Assembly: GCA_038277395.1 (NCBI GenBank)
Contig: CM076190.1
Coordinates: 249,159,256-249,223,255 of the forward strand
DNA from: Dryocosmus kuriphilus
Taxonomy: Eukaryota; Arthropoda; Insecta; Hymenoptera; Cynipidae
Length of the DNA stretch: 64,000 nucleotides
Direction of reading: 5' to 3'
Position 1 is the first letter of the stretch. Every line of letters begins with the position of its first letter. The translations under genes were made by a program, and so were the position numbers. The notes below the pieces were generated by a model. It was given only the letters and a program-made list of their open reading frames with translations. It was not told the origin of the DNA and ran no database searches. Below, piece after piece: positions 42,580 to 52,269 of the stretch.

Positions 42580-44697
42580 GCCAGCATTTTACTGATCTGT
42601 TGGACATATCAGGGATGAGATTCTGGTAACCTCACCACTGCACAAAGGGCATCACGCCCTTCAGGCGGGCTGCTCGGTAGAAACTGCGCTCCACGCTGTA
42701 GTGGCTAAAGTAGAACAGCAGCTAGAACATGAAAGGTACGCGGTGGGCACGTTCTTGGACATAGAGGGTGCCATCCTTAACACCCCCCCCCCCCCCCCAG
42801 AAGTCATCGGTCATACAAAGCATGCTGCGCGGGAGGCATCTTGAAACCAAATGGGGCGCAGGACGGGTTAGGTGAGTGGCGCTACGGGGGTGCACACAGG
42901 GGGGTGTGTTTTACCCCTCCTGTGGTGCATCGTGGTTGACGGCCTCCTACGGTGGCTGAATGAAAAAGGGTATTATACCAATGCTATGCGGATGGCTATG
43001 TTATTCTAGTCATGGGGACTCATCTGGACATACTGATGGGGCTCACAAAGTCGGCGCTGCACATAGTAGAGCTCTGGTGCGATAGATCAGGGCTCTCGGT
43101 CAACCCGGAGAAGACCAATTTGGTATTATTCTCGAGGAAGTAGAAAATCCCGAAGGTCGAGGTCCTGCGTTCCGCGGAAGGATGCCAACGACGTCAGATT
43201 CGGTTAGATATCTGGGAGTTATCCTGGATAGCAGACAAAACTGGGCGAAGCATCTGGAAACGCAATGCAGGGGGTTCACCACGATCTTCTGGATATGCAG
43301 AAGAGTCTTAAACCAAGGCTTCTATACGCAGCAGTGATCTGGTGAACACGACCGGAACTCTAAACGATGCAGGGGAGACTGCAACGACTGCAAACGCTAG
43401 GGTTCAGAGGGGGGCGGGGACAATGGGGACTGCGCCCACAGCCGCCTTGGCCTTGTTGCTTTGAGAAGAACCCCTCCACGTGGTGATAACTGCCGCGGCG
43501 TCTGGAACAATGGGCTGCCTGGTAAGCGCAAAATGATGGACCGGGTGGAGTAAACACACAAGGCTCCCGAAGGACATCAGTACAGTACCATTCCTAGGAA
43601 TGACACAAGATAAAATGACAATACGCTTCAATTGCACCAAAGCTTTTCGAGTCATTATCCCACAAAGGGAGGAGTGGCTAGCGGAAGGTGATTCATTCCT
43701 TCAAGGGTAAATCTGGTTTACAGACGGCTCCAAGCGGGAAGGGGATGCAAGAGCAGGATCTTTCGACAGCGTTAGAAGAAAGAGGATGGAAATTCCACTT
43801 GGATGGCAGGCCACCGTCTTTCAGGCGGAGGCCTTATCGGTACTTCGCTGCGCTGAAATACTCTTAGAAGAAAACAAGGTTGGCAGACAGAACACGATCT
43901 GTTCGGACAGTCAAGCGGTAGTGACTGCAGTTGGCAAACCAGACATAACATCAGAACTGATTTGGGAATGCAAAAAGGCATTAAACCAACTGGCAGAAAA
44001 AAATAAGATACCCTCATGTGGGTCTCTGGTCACAAAGGGAACAAGGGAAACGAGAGGGCGGACCAGTTAGCAAAGAAAGGTGCAACACAATGATACATAG
44101 GCCCGGAAACGGTACTGGGACTAGCGCCATGTAGCAAGGGAATGGCCTTTAAAAACTGTATCCGGAAAAGACACCGGGAGTACTGGGAAGACACTAAAGG
44201 ATGCCGAAAGTCTAAGGCCATCCTGGACAATGAGTGCAGGATGGGCAGGGCCACGATGATCCTAAAGTTACCCAAGACAGATACAAGAACCATGGTTCAG
44301 ATGCTCACAGGGCACAACCATATGAACTAACACAAGCATAAGATTGGACCTAGTCCCACAACAGTGTACAGGAAATGCGGCAGAGGTGATGAAACGTCTC
44401 TGCACTTCTTATGCCGATGTCCGGCACTCGCTGAGCTTCGGAGAAAATTGCTCGGGGATCATCTTATGGAACCTGGGAAATTTCAACGCTAGATGTGGGT
44501 GATATTCTGGGCTTCATTAAGATGTCTGGGATAATCTAAATAGGAGCGTGTATGTAGATGTTTGGCACAATGGACTTCTAGTCTGAGTGCCGGGGGAGGA
44601 GGTGGTTTTAGCGGGTAGGGACCGTCAGGCCGAGTCCCGCACTCAGTCCGTCAAAAGTATTTCCACCTCCTCCTCCCACAAATAAAAAAAAAGAAAT
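42580..44697 (+). mobile_element. R1-like non-LTR retrotransposon, 5' truncated
   Basis: ORF2 from within RT to its end, a 3' UTR with GGTTTTAGCGGGTAGGGACC (44605) and an A-rich tail (44683-44697). The 16-base UTR motif is shared with the R1-like element at 14.8 kb, which kept ORF1 instead; both may be one family. Confidence 0.8.
42590..44540 (+). pseudogene. R1-like ORF2: RT and RNase H, degenerate
   Basis: Readable in pieces: HIRDEILVTSPLHKGHHALQ (about 42610), SVETALHAVVAKVEQ, GTFLDIEGA (about 42755), a poly-C tract at 42783-42799 that breaks the frame, then GVLPLLW-like and VVDGLLRWLNEKGY, LVILVTGTHLDILMGL after shifts (about 43005), WCDRSGLSVNPEKTNLV (about 43080). RNase H: TVFQAEALSVLRCAEILLEE (about 43810), NTICSDSQAV (about 43890), then GHKGNKGNERADQLAKKG after a shift (about 44030). 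The C-terminal zinc cluster CRKCGRGDETSLHFLCRC is at about 44370. Many stops; dead copy. Confidence 0.8.
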
Positions 44698-44940
44698 ATT
44701 ACATCAGCAGCAAGGCGACTTGATAATTGACAATACTCGCTATTTTGGCAATGTTGGCACACAACTTCTTGGCCCTTCTAGAAATAATCGATTGAAAACG
44801 TTAGAAGGCAAATTTCAATTGTGTTTCTTAATTGGATCAACACGATTGAAAACGTTTACTCCTCCTCCATTTTTTAATCATTCCCAATCGTTCTCAATCG
44901 GCGTCAAGTGGAAAAACAGAATCTTTTTTGATCAAAAATC
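44698..44940. other. Spacer, no recognised gene
   Basis: AT-rich with a CAATTG/GATTGAAAACG repeat (44790, 44845). Nothing more. Confidence 0.4.
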
Positions 44941-45910
44941 ACCTCAGAGTTTCTGACTGGATTTTGATGTTTTTTTTGTAAGCGCAAGGCTTCCAAGCAT
45001 AACAAGTGACTATTTAACAACAAATAAAACAAAATTTCTTATTCAAGAACAAACTTAAAGGATTTTTTAATTTAAATTTTCAGTAGTACCGTTTATTTTT
45101 TTTCAAACGGTATTAAAGAAGCTTTTTATGAGATTTTGAAAGATTCTAAGTTAGTTTAAAGAATTTCCAGGAAATCTAAAGAGATTTAAAGCCACTTCAA
45201 ATGCTTTTGAAGATTTTCAAACAGATTTTAATCTCATTTAAGAAATTTAAATTTATTTTATGTAATTTCAAAGGAATTAAAAAAGTTTCAACGCTAAATA
45301 TTTTTAAGAGATTTTAAGTGACCTTTGGAATTTTTGTAAGGATTTTAAGTACTTACAAAATATTTTAAAGGAGTCCATGTGACTTAGATTTGTTTCAAAA
45401 AATTGCCCATCTTCTAAGTTTTTTTTAAAACCTTTAAAATCCTTTAGAATTCCCTGAAACTACTTTAAGTCGCTTGAAGTCTCTTGAAATCCTTTGAAAT
45501 TAAAAAAAATCTTTTAAAATCTATTAAGAAATTTTGAGATGTTTTTCAAATACCCCTAAATTCTAAAAAATTACTACAAATCTATTGAACTCCTTTAAAA
45601 TATTTTTAAATGCCTTAAAATTCCTTGAAATTTCCTTACAATCACTTGAATTTCTTGAAAATATTTTTTGATGCCTTTATGTCTCTTAAAAACTTCAAAA
45701 AATCACAAAAGTCTCTTAATATCCTTCAAAATTTCTCCGAAATTCCTTGAAATTCTTCAAATTTATTCAAAATGTCTCACAATCTTTCTAAAATATTGAA
45801 ACTCTTTTAAAGTTCTTTGAGAATTCTTTAAAATTATTTGAAATCATTTTAAATCTTTTAGAATCCATTAAATTTTTTTTGAAATTCTTCAAAAGCGTTT
45901 AAAGTGCTTT
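44941..45910. repeat. Low-complexity foldback: inverted arrays of a GATTTTAAA word
   Basis: To about 45410 the plus strand repeats words such as AAGATTTTGAAAG, GGATTTTAAG and AGATTTTAAA. From about 45420 it repeats the complement (CTTTAAAATCCTTT, TTTGAAATCCTTT, TTTAAAATCT). The switch of strand at about 45415 makes the whole an imperfect hairpin of roughly 450-bp arms. Word spacing is about 12-20 bp. Confidence 0.75.
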
Positions 45911-46320
45911 TGGTCCATGCACTTCGTGCTCGGTTTTCGTTACTCATGGATCTGAAGTTTTCGAAACACCTGCTTTGAATAAAATTATTAAATTTGAATT
46001 TTATTAAAAATTGTAAAGAAAACGATTGTTCGTCGCGCTTCGCGCTCCGATATATTTAAACCTCGCGCTTTACGATCGTGTGTGTTTGGTCCTCGCACTT
46101 TTCAGAACACTTTTCGCAAGATTTCAGAACACTTTCTTTTAAGGTATTATTATTACAAAAGAAATTATTTTACTTAAGACTCTATCTCCCTTAGGGAATA
46201 CATTCTCATCACGTACTTGCGCTTCGCGCTCGACAATTAATTTTTTTTTAATCCATTGTAGATTAGTAAAGTTTTTTTGTGATTTTCGAAGGGAACCCGC
46301 ACACTTTGCATTAAAATGCG
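45911..46320. repeat. Degenerate repeat with CGCGCTTCGCGCTC words
   Basis: Self-complementary GC words (CACTTCGTGCTC at 45919, CGCGCTTCGCGCTC at 46035, CTCGCGCTTTACGATCG at 46062, TGCGCTTCGCGCTCG at 46219) recur in an otherwise AT-rich stretch. Confidence 0.55.
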
Positions 46321-46683
46321 GCCTCGGTCAAATTGGCTGAAACAGCACTATTTTGTAGCTCAAAACCTCTTGATCAAAAAATCCTAATAGGTACTGGTCC
46401 AAGAAATCAAATGTTTTCGAGTTGGGTGGGGTTAAACGCAAAAAATATGACCACAAGTGAGTCTAATGTCACGCCTAAAACTTAAAGAACAGGTGCAGAT
46501 TTTTTAATAAAATGTGATCAGCACAATCACTGACAACACTAGAAATGCTGCCAAGATCAGTTCAGCTAATAAGCGCAACAAAATGGCGCTGGCCTGGTAA
46601 TACTGGGCGAAATCATGGGACTGTCCTGGCAATGTAAATACTGTTCGAAATATTAAAGGTGGAAGACAGTTCAGTCAATGAAT
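46321..46683. other. Undefined sequence, perhaps 5' end of the ISL2EU-like element
   Basis: No coding sequence. Lies upstream of the tandem repeats that precede the transposase. No TIR partner was found downstream because the far side is satellite. Confidence 0.3.
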
Positions 46684-46910
46684 GCAAGTATGTAGATCTA
46701 AAATGCAAGACGATCACGGGCTTTGTCATTTGTTTCTGAATTTCATTCAGTTCTAAAACATAAAACGCTCACTCACATTGTCATTTGTTTCTGACTTTCA
46801 TGCAGTTCTAAAACGCAAGTCGCTCACTCACATTGCCGTTCGGGTCTGAATCTCATGCAGTTGTGAAACATAAGACGATCACTCATATTTCGTTCGTCTC
46901 TGAAATCACT
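46684..46910 (+). repeat. 59-bp tandem repeat, about 3.8 copies
   Basis: GTTCTAAAACATAAAACGCT followed by CACTCACATTGTCATTTG and TTTCTGA(C/A)TTTCATGCA recurs near 46749, 46808 and 46867, with a diverged first copy at about 46690. Position just 5' of a transposase gene suggests subterminal transposon repeats. Confidence 0.7.
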
Positions 46911-47021
46911 GTTTCCACTTTTTCATCATTTGTACATCGCATATGTTAAACTGTGGATATACACGAAAGTTTTATGTTTTGCATAATACGTTCGCATAAT
47001 ACTTGCTGAATTAAAAATCAC

Positions 47022-47914
47022 ATGGCAGGACAAAATAGAATACATTGTTATGTATGTGATATTCGATTAGAACCTTGCGTAATGGTGAGTATTTTTGAAG
47101 AACTGGATGCACAAAAGTGTCAGATCGCAATTTTCTTCGTCGTAGTAATGCTAATCATCCTCCTTAAGAGATACAAGATAATAATCGTATACGTATAACT
47201 TGCAATCGAAATACTGAAGCGGAAATATGTCAAGTAGAATATAATGAAGAATATTTAAGACTAAATGTAGTTGGGGCGAAGAAGCATGGTTCTCGCTTAT
47301 TTTTCAATCGATTGGAAGATTTTGTAAGACTTTCTGTCGAGCGCAGGGTTAATATTTTTATTATAAAAAATATCTACGTCCCCGAATCAGTTCGCAGCTG
47401 TTTTCAGCATTTAGATGCCAATGATTTTATACCGCGTATTTTATTGGACGGTTTAAAATTCGTAAATAGGCCTTATCGTTTATTCGGCACAGAACTACAA
47501 AAGTTCTTGCAGAGTTTACGTCACTTAGCCAGAATTGATGAGCCTGATTTTAACAATGGAGAAAGCTTCTCAGACGATGAATTTAAAACCACAAGTCCAA
47601 TAACACATGATCAGTTTAGAGAGCTGTATACGTATTGTGATCCTGTGCCTGAAACTGGTGACAAAGTTTGTTATGTGAGTAAAAAAGATCTCCTAACATT
47701 TTTATGTAAAATGGGTCAAAACTTATCCGACTATTCTTTAAACGCCATTTTTGGATTTAGTAGTAGGCAGGCTGTTAGTCTGTGTATTGCTACCGTGCGA
47801 AGATCACTTATGTTACGTTTTGTTTTTCGCAATATTGGATTAAATGCAGTTACAATAGATCAATACATAGAAAGACATGTTGCTCCTTACCACTCCCCTC
47901 TACCGCGATTCTGA
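47022..47914 (+). pseudogene. ISL2EU/Harbinger-like transposase, N-terminal half
   Basis: Begins at an ATG at 47022 (MAGQNRIHCYVCDIRLEPCV), a Cys-containing N-terminus. After a shift and a stop near 47168 it becomes continuous (EEYLRLNVVGAKKHGSRLF, about 47245). The open block 47312-47914 has NIYVPESVRSCFQHLD, ILLDGLKFVNRPY, SDDEFKTTSPITHDQFRELYTYCDP, KKDLLTFLCKMGQNLSDYSLNAIFGFSSRQAV (helix-turn-helix type) and TVRRSLM. This is the part preceding the DDE_Tnp_4 catalytic domain. It ends at ERHVAPY (47888), where the LTR of the gypsy element begins; the last residues of the open frame are LTR-encoded. The catalytic half is at 57323. About 20 codons including the first Asp motif (DGT) are missing at the junction. 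Confidence 0.8.
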
Positions 47915-48051
47915 GAGCGGGGTACTAGCGGCATTTAAGAGTTAAGTGATAAAGTTTGGTAATTTTTTTAAAGAAACTACCTGGCGCCGCTCAGGCAAAA
48001 TTCGTAATTGGAAAAGAGACGCATGATAATGGAAATAGAAATGCCATTATA
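47889..48051 (+). repeat. 5' LTR, 163 bp
   Basis: Matches 57202-57318: ACCACTCCCCTCT(A/G)CCGCG, ATTCTGAGAGCGGGG(T/C)ACTA, GCGGCATTT(A/G)AGAG, then after 46 bp absent from the other copy, CGTA...(C)ATGATAATG and AAATGCCATTATA. Short for an LTR. Confidence 0.75.
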
Positions 48052-48053
48052 AA

Positions 48054-48071
48054 TGGCACCCGAACGTAGGG
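48054..48071 (+). other. Primer binding site of the gypsy-type element
   Basis: TGGCACCCGAACGTAGGG begins two bases after the LTR end. The TGG start is as expected for complementarity to a tRNA CCA end; tRNA identity not determined. Confidence 0.65.
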
Positions 48072-48469
48072 GCTTTGAGTGGCACGAGGGGTTGGTGAAT
48101 CGCGAGACAACGGGATTTTCGGAACGAGATCCAATTAGGCAGAGTAAACAAGCCAATAAAATTTAATTTAAAAAATAAAAAATGGAGATATTGAATTCCA
48201 TAAAATAAATTCCAGAATTAGTAAAAGTTTCGAAAGGCGGGAGAATAAAAGTGAAAATTTAATTCCACAGGAATTGAAATTCGGGCGTCACTAAATTCAC
48301 ATAATTCAACTTCGGAATTGTTAACGATTCTAATTAGCACTCAAAATAACAACTAATACTTTTTTAAAAATTCTGAATGACAAAAATTTCACGATGACAG
48401 GAAATTCGAGATTCCGGATTGAATTGATTTATCAACTTCTTTTGACGATTCAGGAGTTGATCAGTCAAT

Positions 48470-48860
48470 AAGTGGTCCCATAAATATGGGAAGTTACACA
48501 CTGGAATTTACGCTGGTCCCATAATTTGGATAGTAACTCTTTTATATCGGTATTGGTCCCATAAATAGGGGAAATTAACTATTTAGCTCTAAGTGGTCTC
48601 ATAAATATGGGAAGTCACCCTTTGGAATCTACAGTTGTCCCATAAGTTTGATAGTAATACTTTTATGTCGGTATTGGCCCCATAAATAGGGGAAATTACC
48701 TATTTAGCTGTAAGTGGTCCCATGAATATGGGAAATCACCGTCTGGAATTTACAGTGGTCCCATAATTTTGATAGTAATTCTTTTGTATCGGTATTGGTC
48801 CCATAAATATAGGAAATTACCTGTTCAGCTCTAAGTGGTTCCATAAATAGGAGAAATTGA
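48470..48860 (+). repeat. Leader array: 40-bp motif in 120-bp higher-order units
   Basis: GGTCCCATAAATATGGGAAG or variants (GGTCCCATAATTTGGATAGT; GGTCCCATAAATAGGGGAAA) recur every 40 bp, and the three variants rotate with a 120-bp period (about 48476, 48596, 48716, 48836). The first variant contains the palindrome CCCATAAATATGGG. It lies in the untranslated leader between primer site and gag. Confidence 0.85.
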
Positions 48861-49565
48861 CTTGCTAAAGATTGTAATCAAATGAGATGACATTGCCCAT
48901 TGAAATTTTTGGGACAGTTGTCCAATCAGTGGTGGACTCCAGTTCGGGGTTCAATTTCATCGGTTAAGAGACACTCCAAAACGCTGACTATCCGGTGCAA
49001 CTCCAACAATCGGAAGTGACTCATTTGTCAGGCGTTTTAAATAATCAAATCCCAGTGGTTGGAGTCTGTAGCCTGATGCTTATTGTGGCTGGTAGATCAG
49101 TCGATCTTGAATTTTTAGTCCTCCACACTCTTCAGGTTTAGATTGTGTTAGGAGCTGAATTCCTCCAGAAGTTCGATGTGACGATACATTACCACTAAAC
49201 TTCTGGAGTCAAAACATTGGTTTATCAGTTCTTTTTGACGTATTCAAGAATCTATCAGCCAACTGCGGTCACATAAATTGACCACATGCAAATTGCTTGG
49301 AATTTACTATTATGTTGAACTTGTAATTATTAATTAAAAGCTTTCCCTGACTTGAAGTCTCGGTTTGTTTGAATTATGGTCATAAATTGGCCTGCTAAAT
49401 TGACAATTTAACCTTGTCAGTACCCGGTGAACTTCTGGGCCATATAGATGAATCTCAGAGTCACGAGTTGAAACTGCAAATTATAAGGAACCGTTCATTC
49501 GTCGTTGGATGAGTGGTTATCAAGTGCGTCATTGGTTTAGCAGGCCCTTTTGACGATTTCAGGGG
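48861..49565 (+). other. Leader sequence with three copies of a 35-bp motif
   Basis: TTTATCAACTTCTTTTGACG followed by ATTCAGGAGTTGATCAG occurs at about 48427, 49211 and 49533 in similar form. No open frame of note. Confidence 0.5.
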
Positions 49566-51900
49566 TTGATGAGCTACAACCCGATCCAGCGTAGTGAAAG
49601 AGTAAATGGATTCCGAAGATCCCTACTTTTATGTGGGAAAATGTCTGAGAGTGACCTTCGGAGGCTCCAAGGGGAAGGGAGACAGCCGACTCGGGGTACC
49701 CTGCGGGAGTTGCGGACCCGAGCGGTAGGTTCGGTTGGAAGAACAGCCTCAGTTCCGGAACTAGTTGGAGGACCGAGGGAGAAGAGGGGCGATCGACACC
49801 TACCCGAGGAATTTCGGGAGGCGGTGAATGAACTTTTACATCGAATCCTAACTTTGGGAAATGCCCCTCCCTCACGCAGTCAGAGTAAGGTGGATCCCTA
49901 TGAGGACCTCGTTGCAGCCGCTAGGAGGGTGGTTTCTTCCCCTACATTCAATAAGGGGATTCACACCAGAAGTCAGGATTGCGAAATACTCAGGACGTCA
50001 CAGTAATCGGACGTAACAGAAGCGACAGTGATTAGCACCTACACCTCTTTGGTATCATGTTACACTCGTCCTATCACGAGGTTATCACCCCACGTCTCGA
50101 GCGGTAAGTACGATTTAACCTCACGCGTATCGAAGGCGTCGCAATTAAACTCGCGAATAATTAGCGAGTACTCTCAAATCACGAGCTTCGGTGCGCGAGG
50201 TGGGTGACGCCCACCTCTAAACTCTCTCATCTTGAGTATGGTTCAAGGATCATCGCGGGTTCAATCTTCAGGGAATTCCCATACGGAAGTGAATTCAATA
50301 AACACGAAATTGGAAATTACTTGTCAACGGGGATTTGAACCCCTTTCGCATTCTCTCCACAGCCATAATGGAATCATACCAAAGCAGAGTAGTACTCCTC
50401 AGTTTCAATTTGAGGAGTCACGGGTTTCGGTCGCATTAGCGCGACCTCATGAGTTGGCGCTGAAATTCTTTCAATCAGATCGGAATGAGACAGAGCTATC
50501 GGACGCCCACTTCGCCCCGTTTCCCCAGAAGGTGAAGTTAGGGGCAAATCCGAACGTCGAATTAGACGGGAAAAATTTCCACTACATTATCGAGGAAAGG
50601 GATGCCCTGTGCTCCCCACTCACTCTGAGTTTGTGGTTAGGGGGGAACCTCCCATTAGGGTTATCCAAGGTGTAATCCCCAGGCCTCTCATCCCCAGCGC
50701 GGGACTCGCAGATTCACCGAATCGGTCCTTCACAACAAGACCCCCCTACTCGAATCGGGGATTTGTTCCTCCGAGGGCAGAGCTGCCCATTTCTTCGACC
50801 CTCTCCGCACCACCCACTCCTGGCGGAGGGTGTGGACCACTTAGTCCAAATAATAAAGGAACTCGTTCATCCCACCAATCCTTAGATAAGATCGTGAGAA
50901 ATTGGGGAATTATATTCACGGACGATAATAAGACAAGTGCAGAAAGTTTCTTAGGGCGCGTAGAGGAAGGGCAGTCGGTTTCGGGATTGATTGAGGATGA
51001 ACTGATGGTGGGAATCCCGTTTATTCTTGATAAGTTGCGATTACAATGGTTCCGGGATAATTCGCATGCCTGGCTCAAGTGGCAATATTTTAAATCTTCA
51101 TTTATCTAAATGTACGGAAACATTAATTACTAATGGCGCTTGGAAGAACAGGTAGCCGCTCGGTGTCAGTGTCCAGATGAACGAACTTCCGACTTCCTAA
51201 TTTTTCTGCAGAGTTTATACCTGAAGCTTCATCGTCCTGTCACCATGAGGGAACAAATGGACAGGGTGTATCGTAATTTGAGGTCGGAACTTCAAAGGTC
51301 CATCTACCGTTTTGAATTCGCGGACTATAATCAGTTGAAGTTGCTAGCCACCGACGTCGAGCGAATAGCGAGTTCCGATAAGGGGACGAGGATATCACCT
51401 AGTCCGGAGGATTCATTTTTCCCGAAGTTGGCCTACACGAGAAAAAAGGGACTCCGGGATGGATCCGGAGCGAACACCGGCGCGAGCACGTTGAGTGGTC
51501 ATTCATCATTCCTCGAGGATCTCATTGGGGTCCTGATTAAATTGGTCGATTATGTCAGCTCTAGTTCCCCTTCATAGGGAAACTCACGATCTGGTGAGGG
51601 TAATCCCAAGCAGAGTAAGAAGGATAGAGCGAACCCCAACAAGTAGGATCGTCAGAGTCGTGAAAGGAGGAATTCCTCTGCCGCCTCTTCGAATAAAGTG
51701 GCGGGGGAAGCCCCACCAATAAGAAGGTGCAACCTCAGTCTGAGCCCCCCTGTTTCAATTTTCAGGGGACGACCACACCTGGCGTCGATGCAAAGACCGC
51801 TGGGTCAAGTTTTGCCATATTTGTGGCAAACATGGTCAGATAAAGCAGAGCTGTGATTATTTTTACTGCCAGGGAAACCAGTAAAGGATGGCAGTCTTAA
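49566..51900 (+). pseudogene. gypsy-type gag
   Basis: The first open block (to 50006; first in-frame ATG at 49569) is Arg/Pro-rich (SESDLRRLQGEGRQPTRG). The block at 50810-51109 carries LDKIVRNWGIIFTDDNKTSAESFLGRVEE and WFRDNSHAWLKWQYFKSSF, the conserved gag core. After a shift, RTSDFLIFLQSLYLKL and REQMDRVYRNLR follow (51170-51300). Near 51750-51875 are the knuckles CFNFQGDDHTWRRC and CHICGKHGQIKQSCDYFYC, the first with Phe for the second Cys. The protein would form particles and bind RNA. Frame changes and stops (about 50673, 51107, 51575) make it inactive. Confidence 0.75.
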
Positions 51901-52269
51901 GGTCGATGCCACTTCTTTTACCCCAAGGCAGAACATTCTCTCTGCTATTGACGAGGTAACACCCGAGTCGATTCCCTCAGACCCGTCTTATCAACCTACT
52001 TCTACTCAGAGTTTAAATTCAGAAATTCAGTCCGCTTCAACGCCGAAAATTGTTTCGGAATCTCAGCTTAAGTCAACTCCGAGTATTAGTTGGGAAGACC
52101 AAAATGAATCAAGTAAACCTAAATCACAGTCAACTTCTGACGCGGGGAATGTATTCTCCCCAACGTCATTCGTCAAACTCATCTCGAGAACTCAGCATCC
52201 CACTCGCTCTAAATTATCAATCAGTCGCTCCGTATCTGAACAATCTTTGAACTCTAGAGCAAATAAGTC

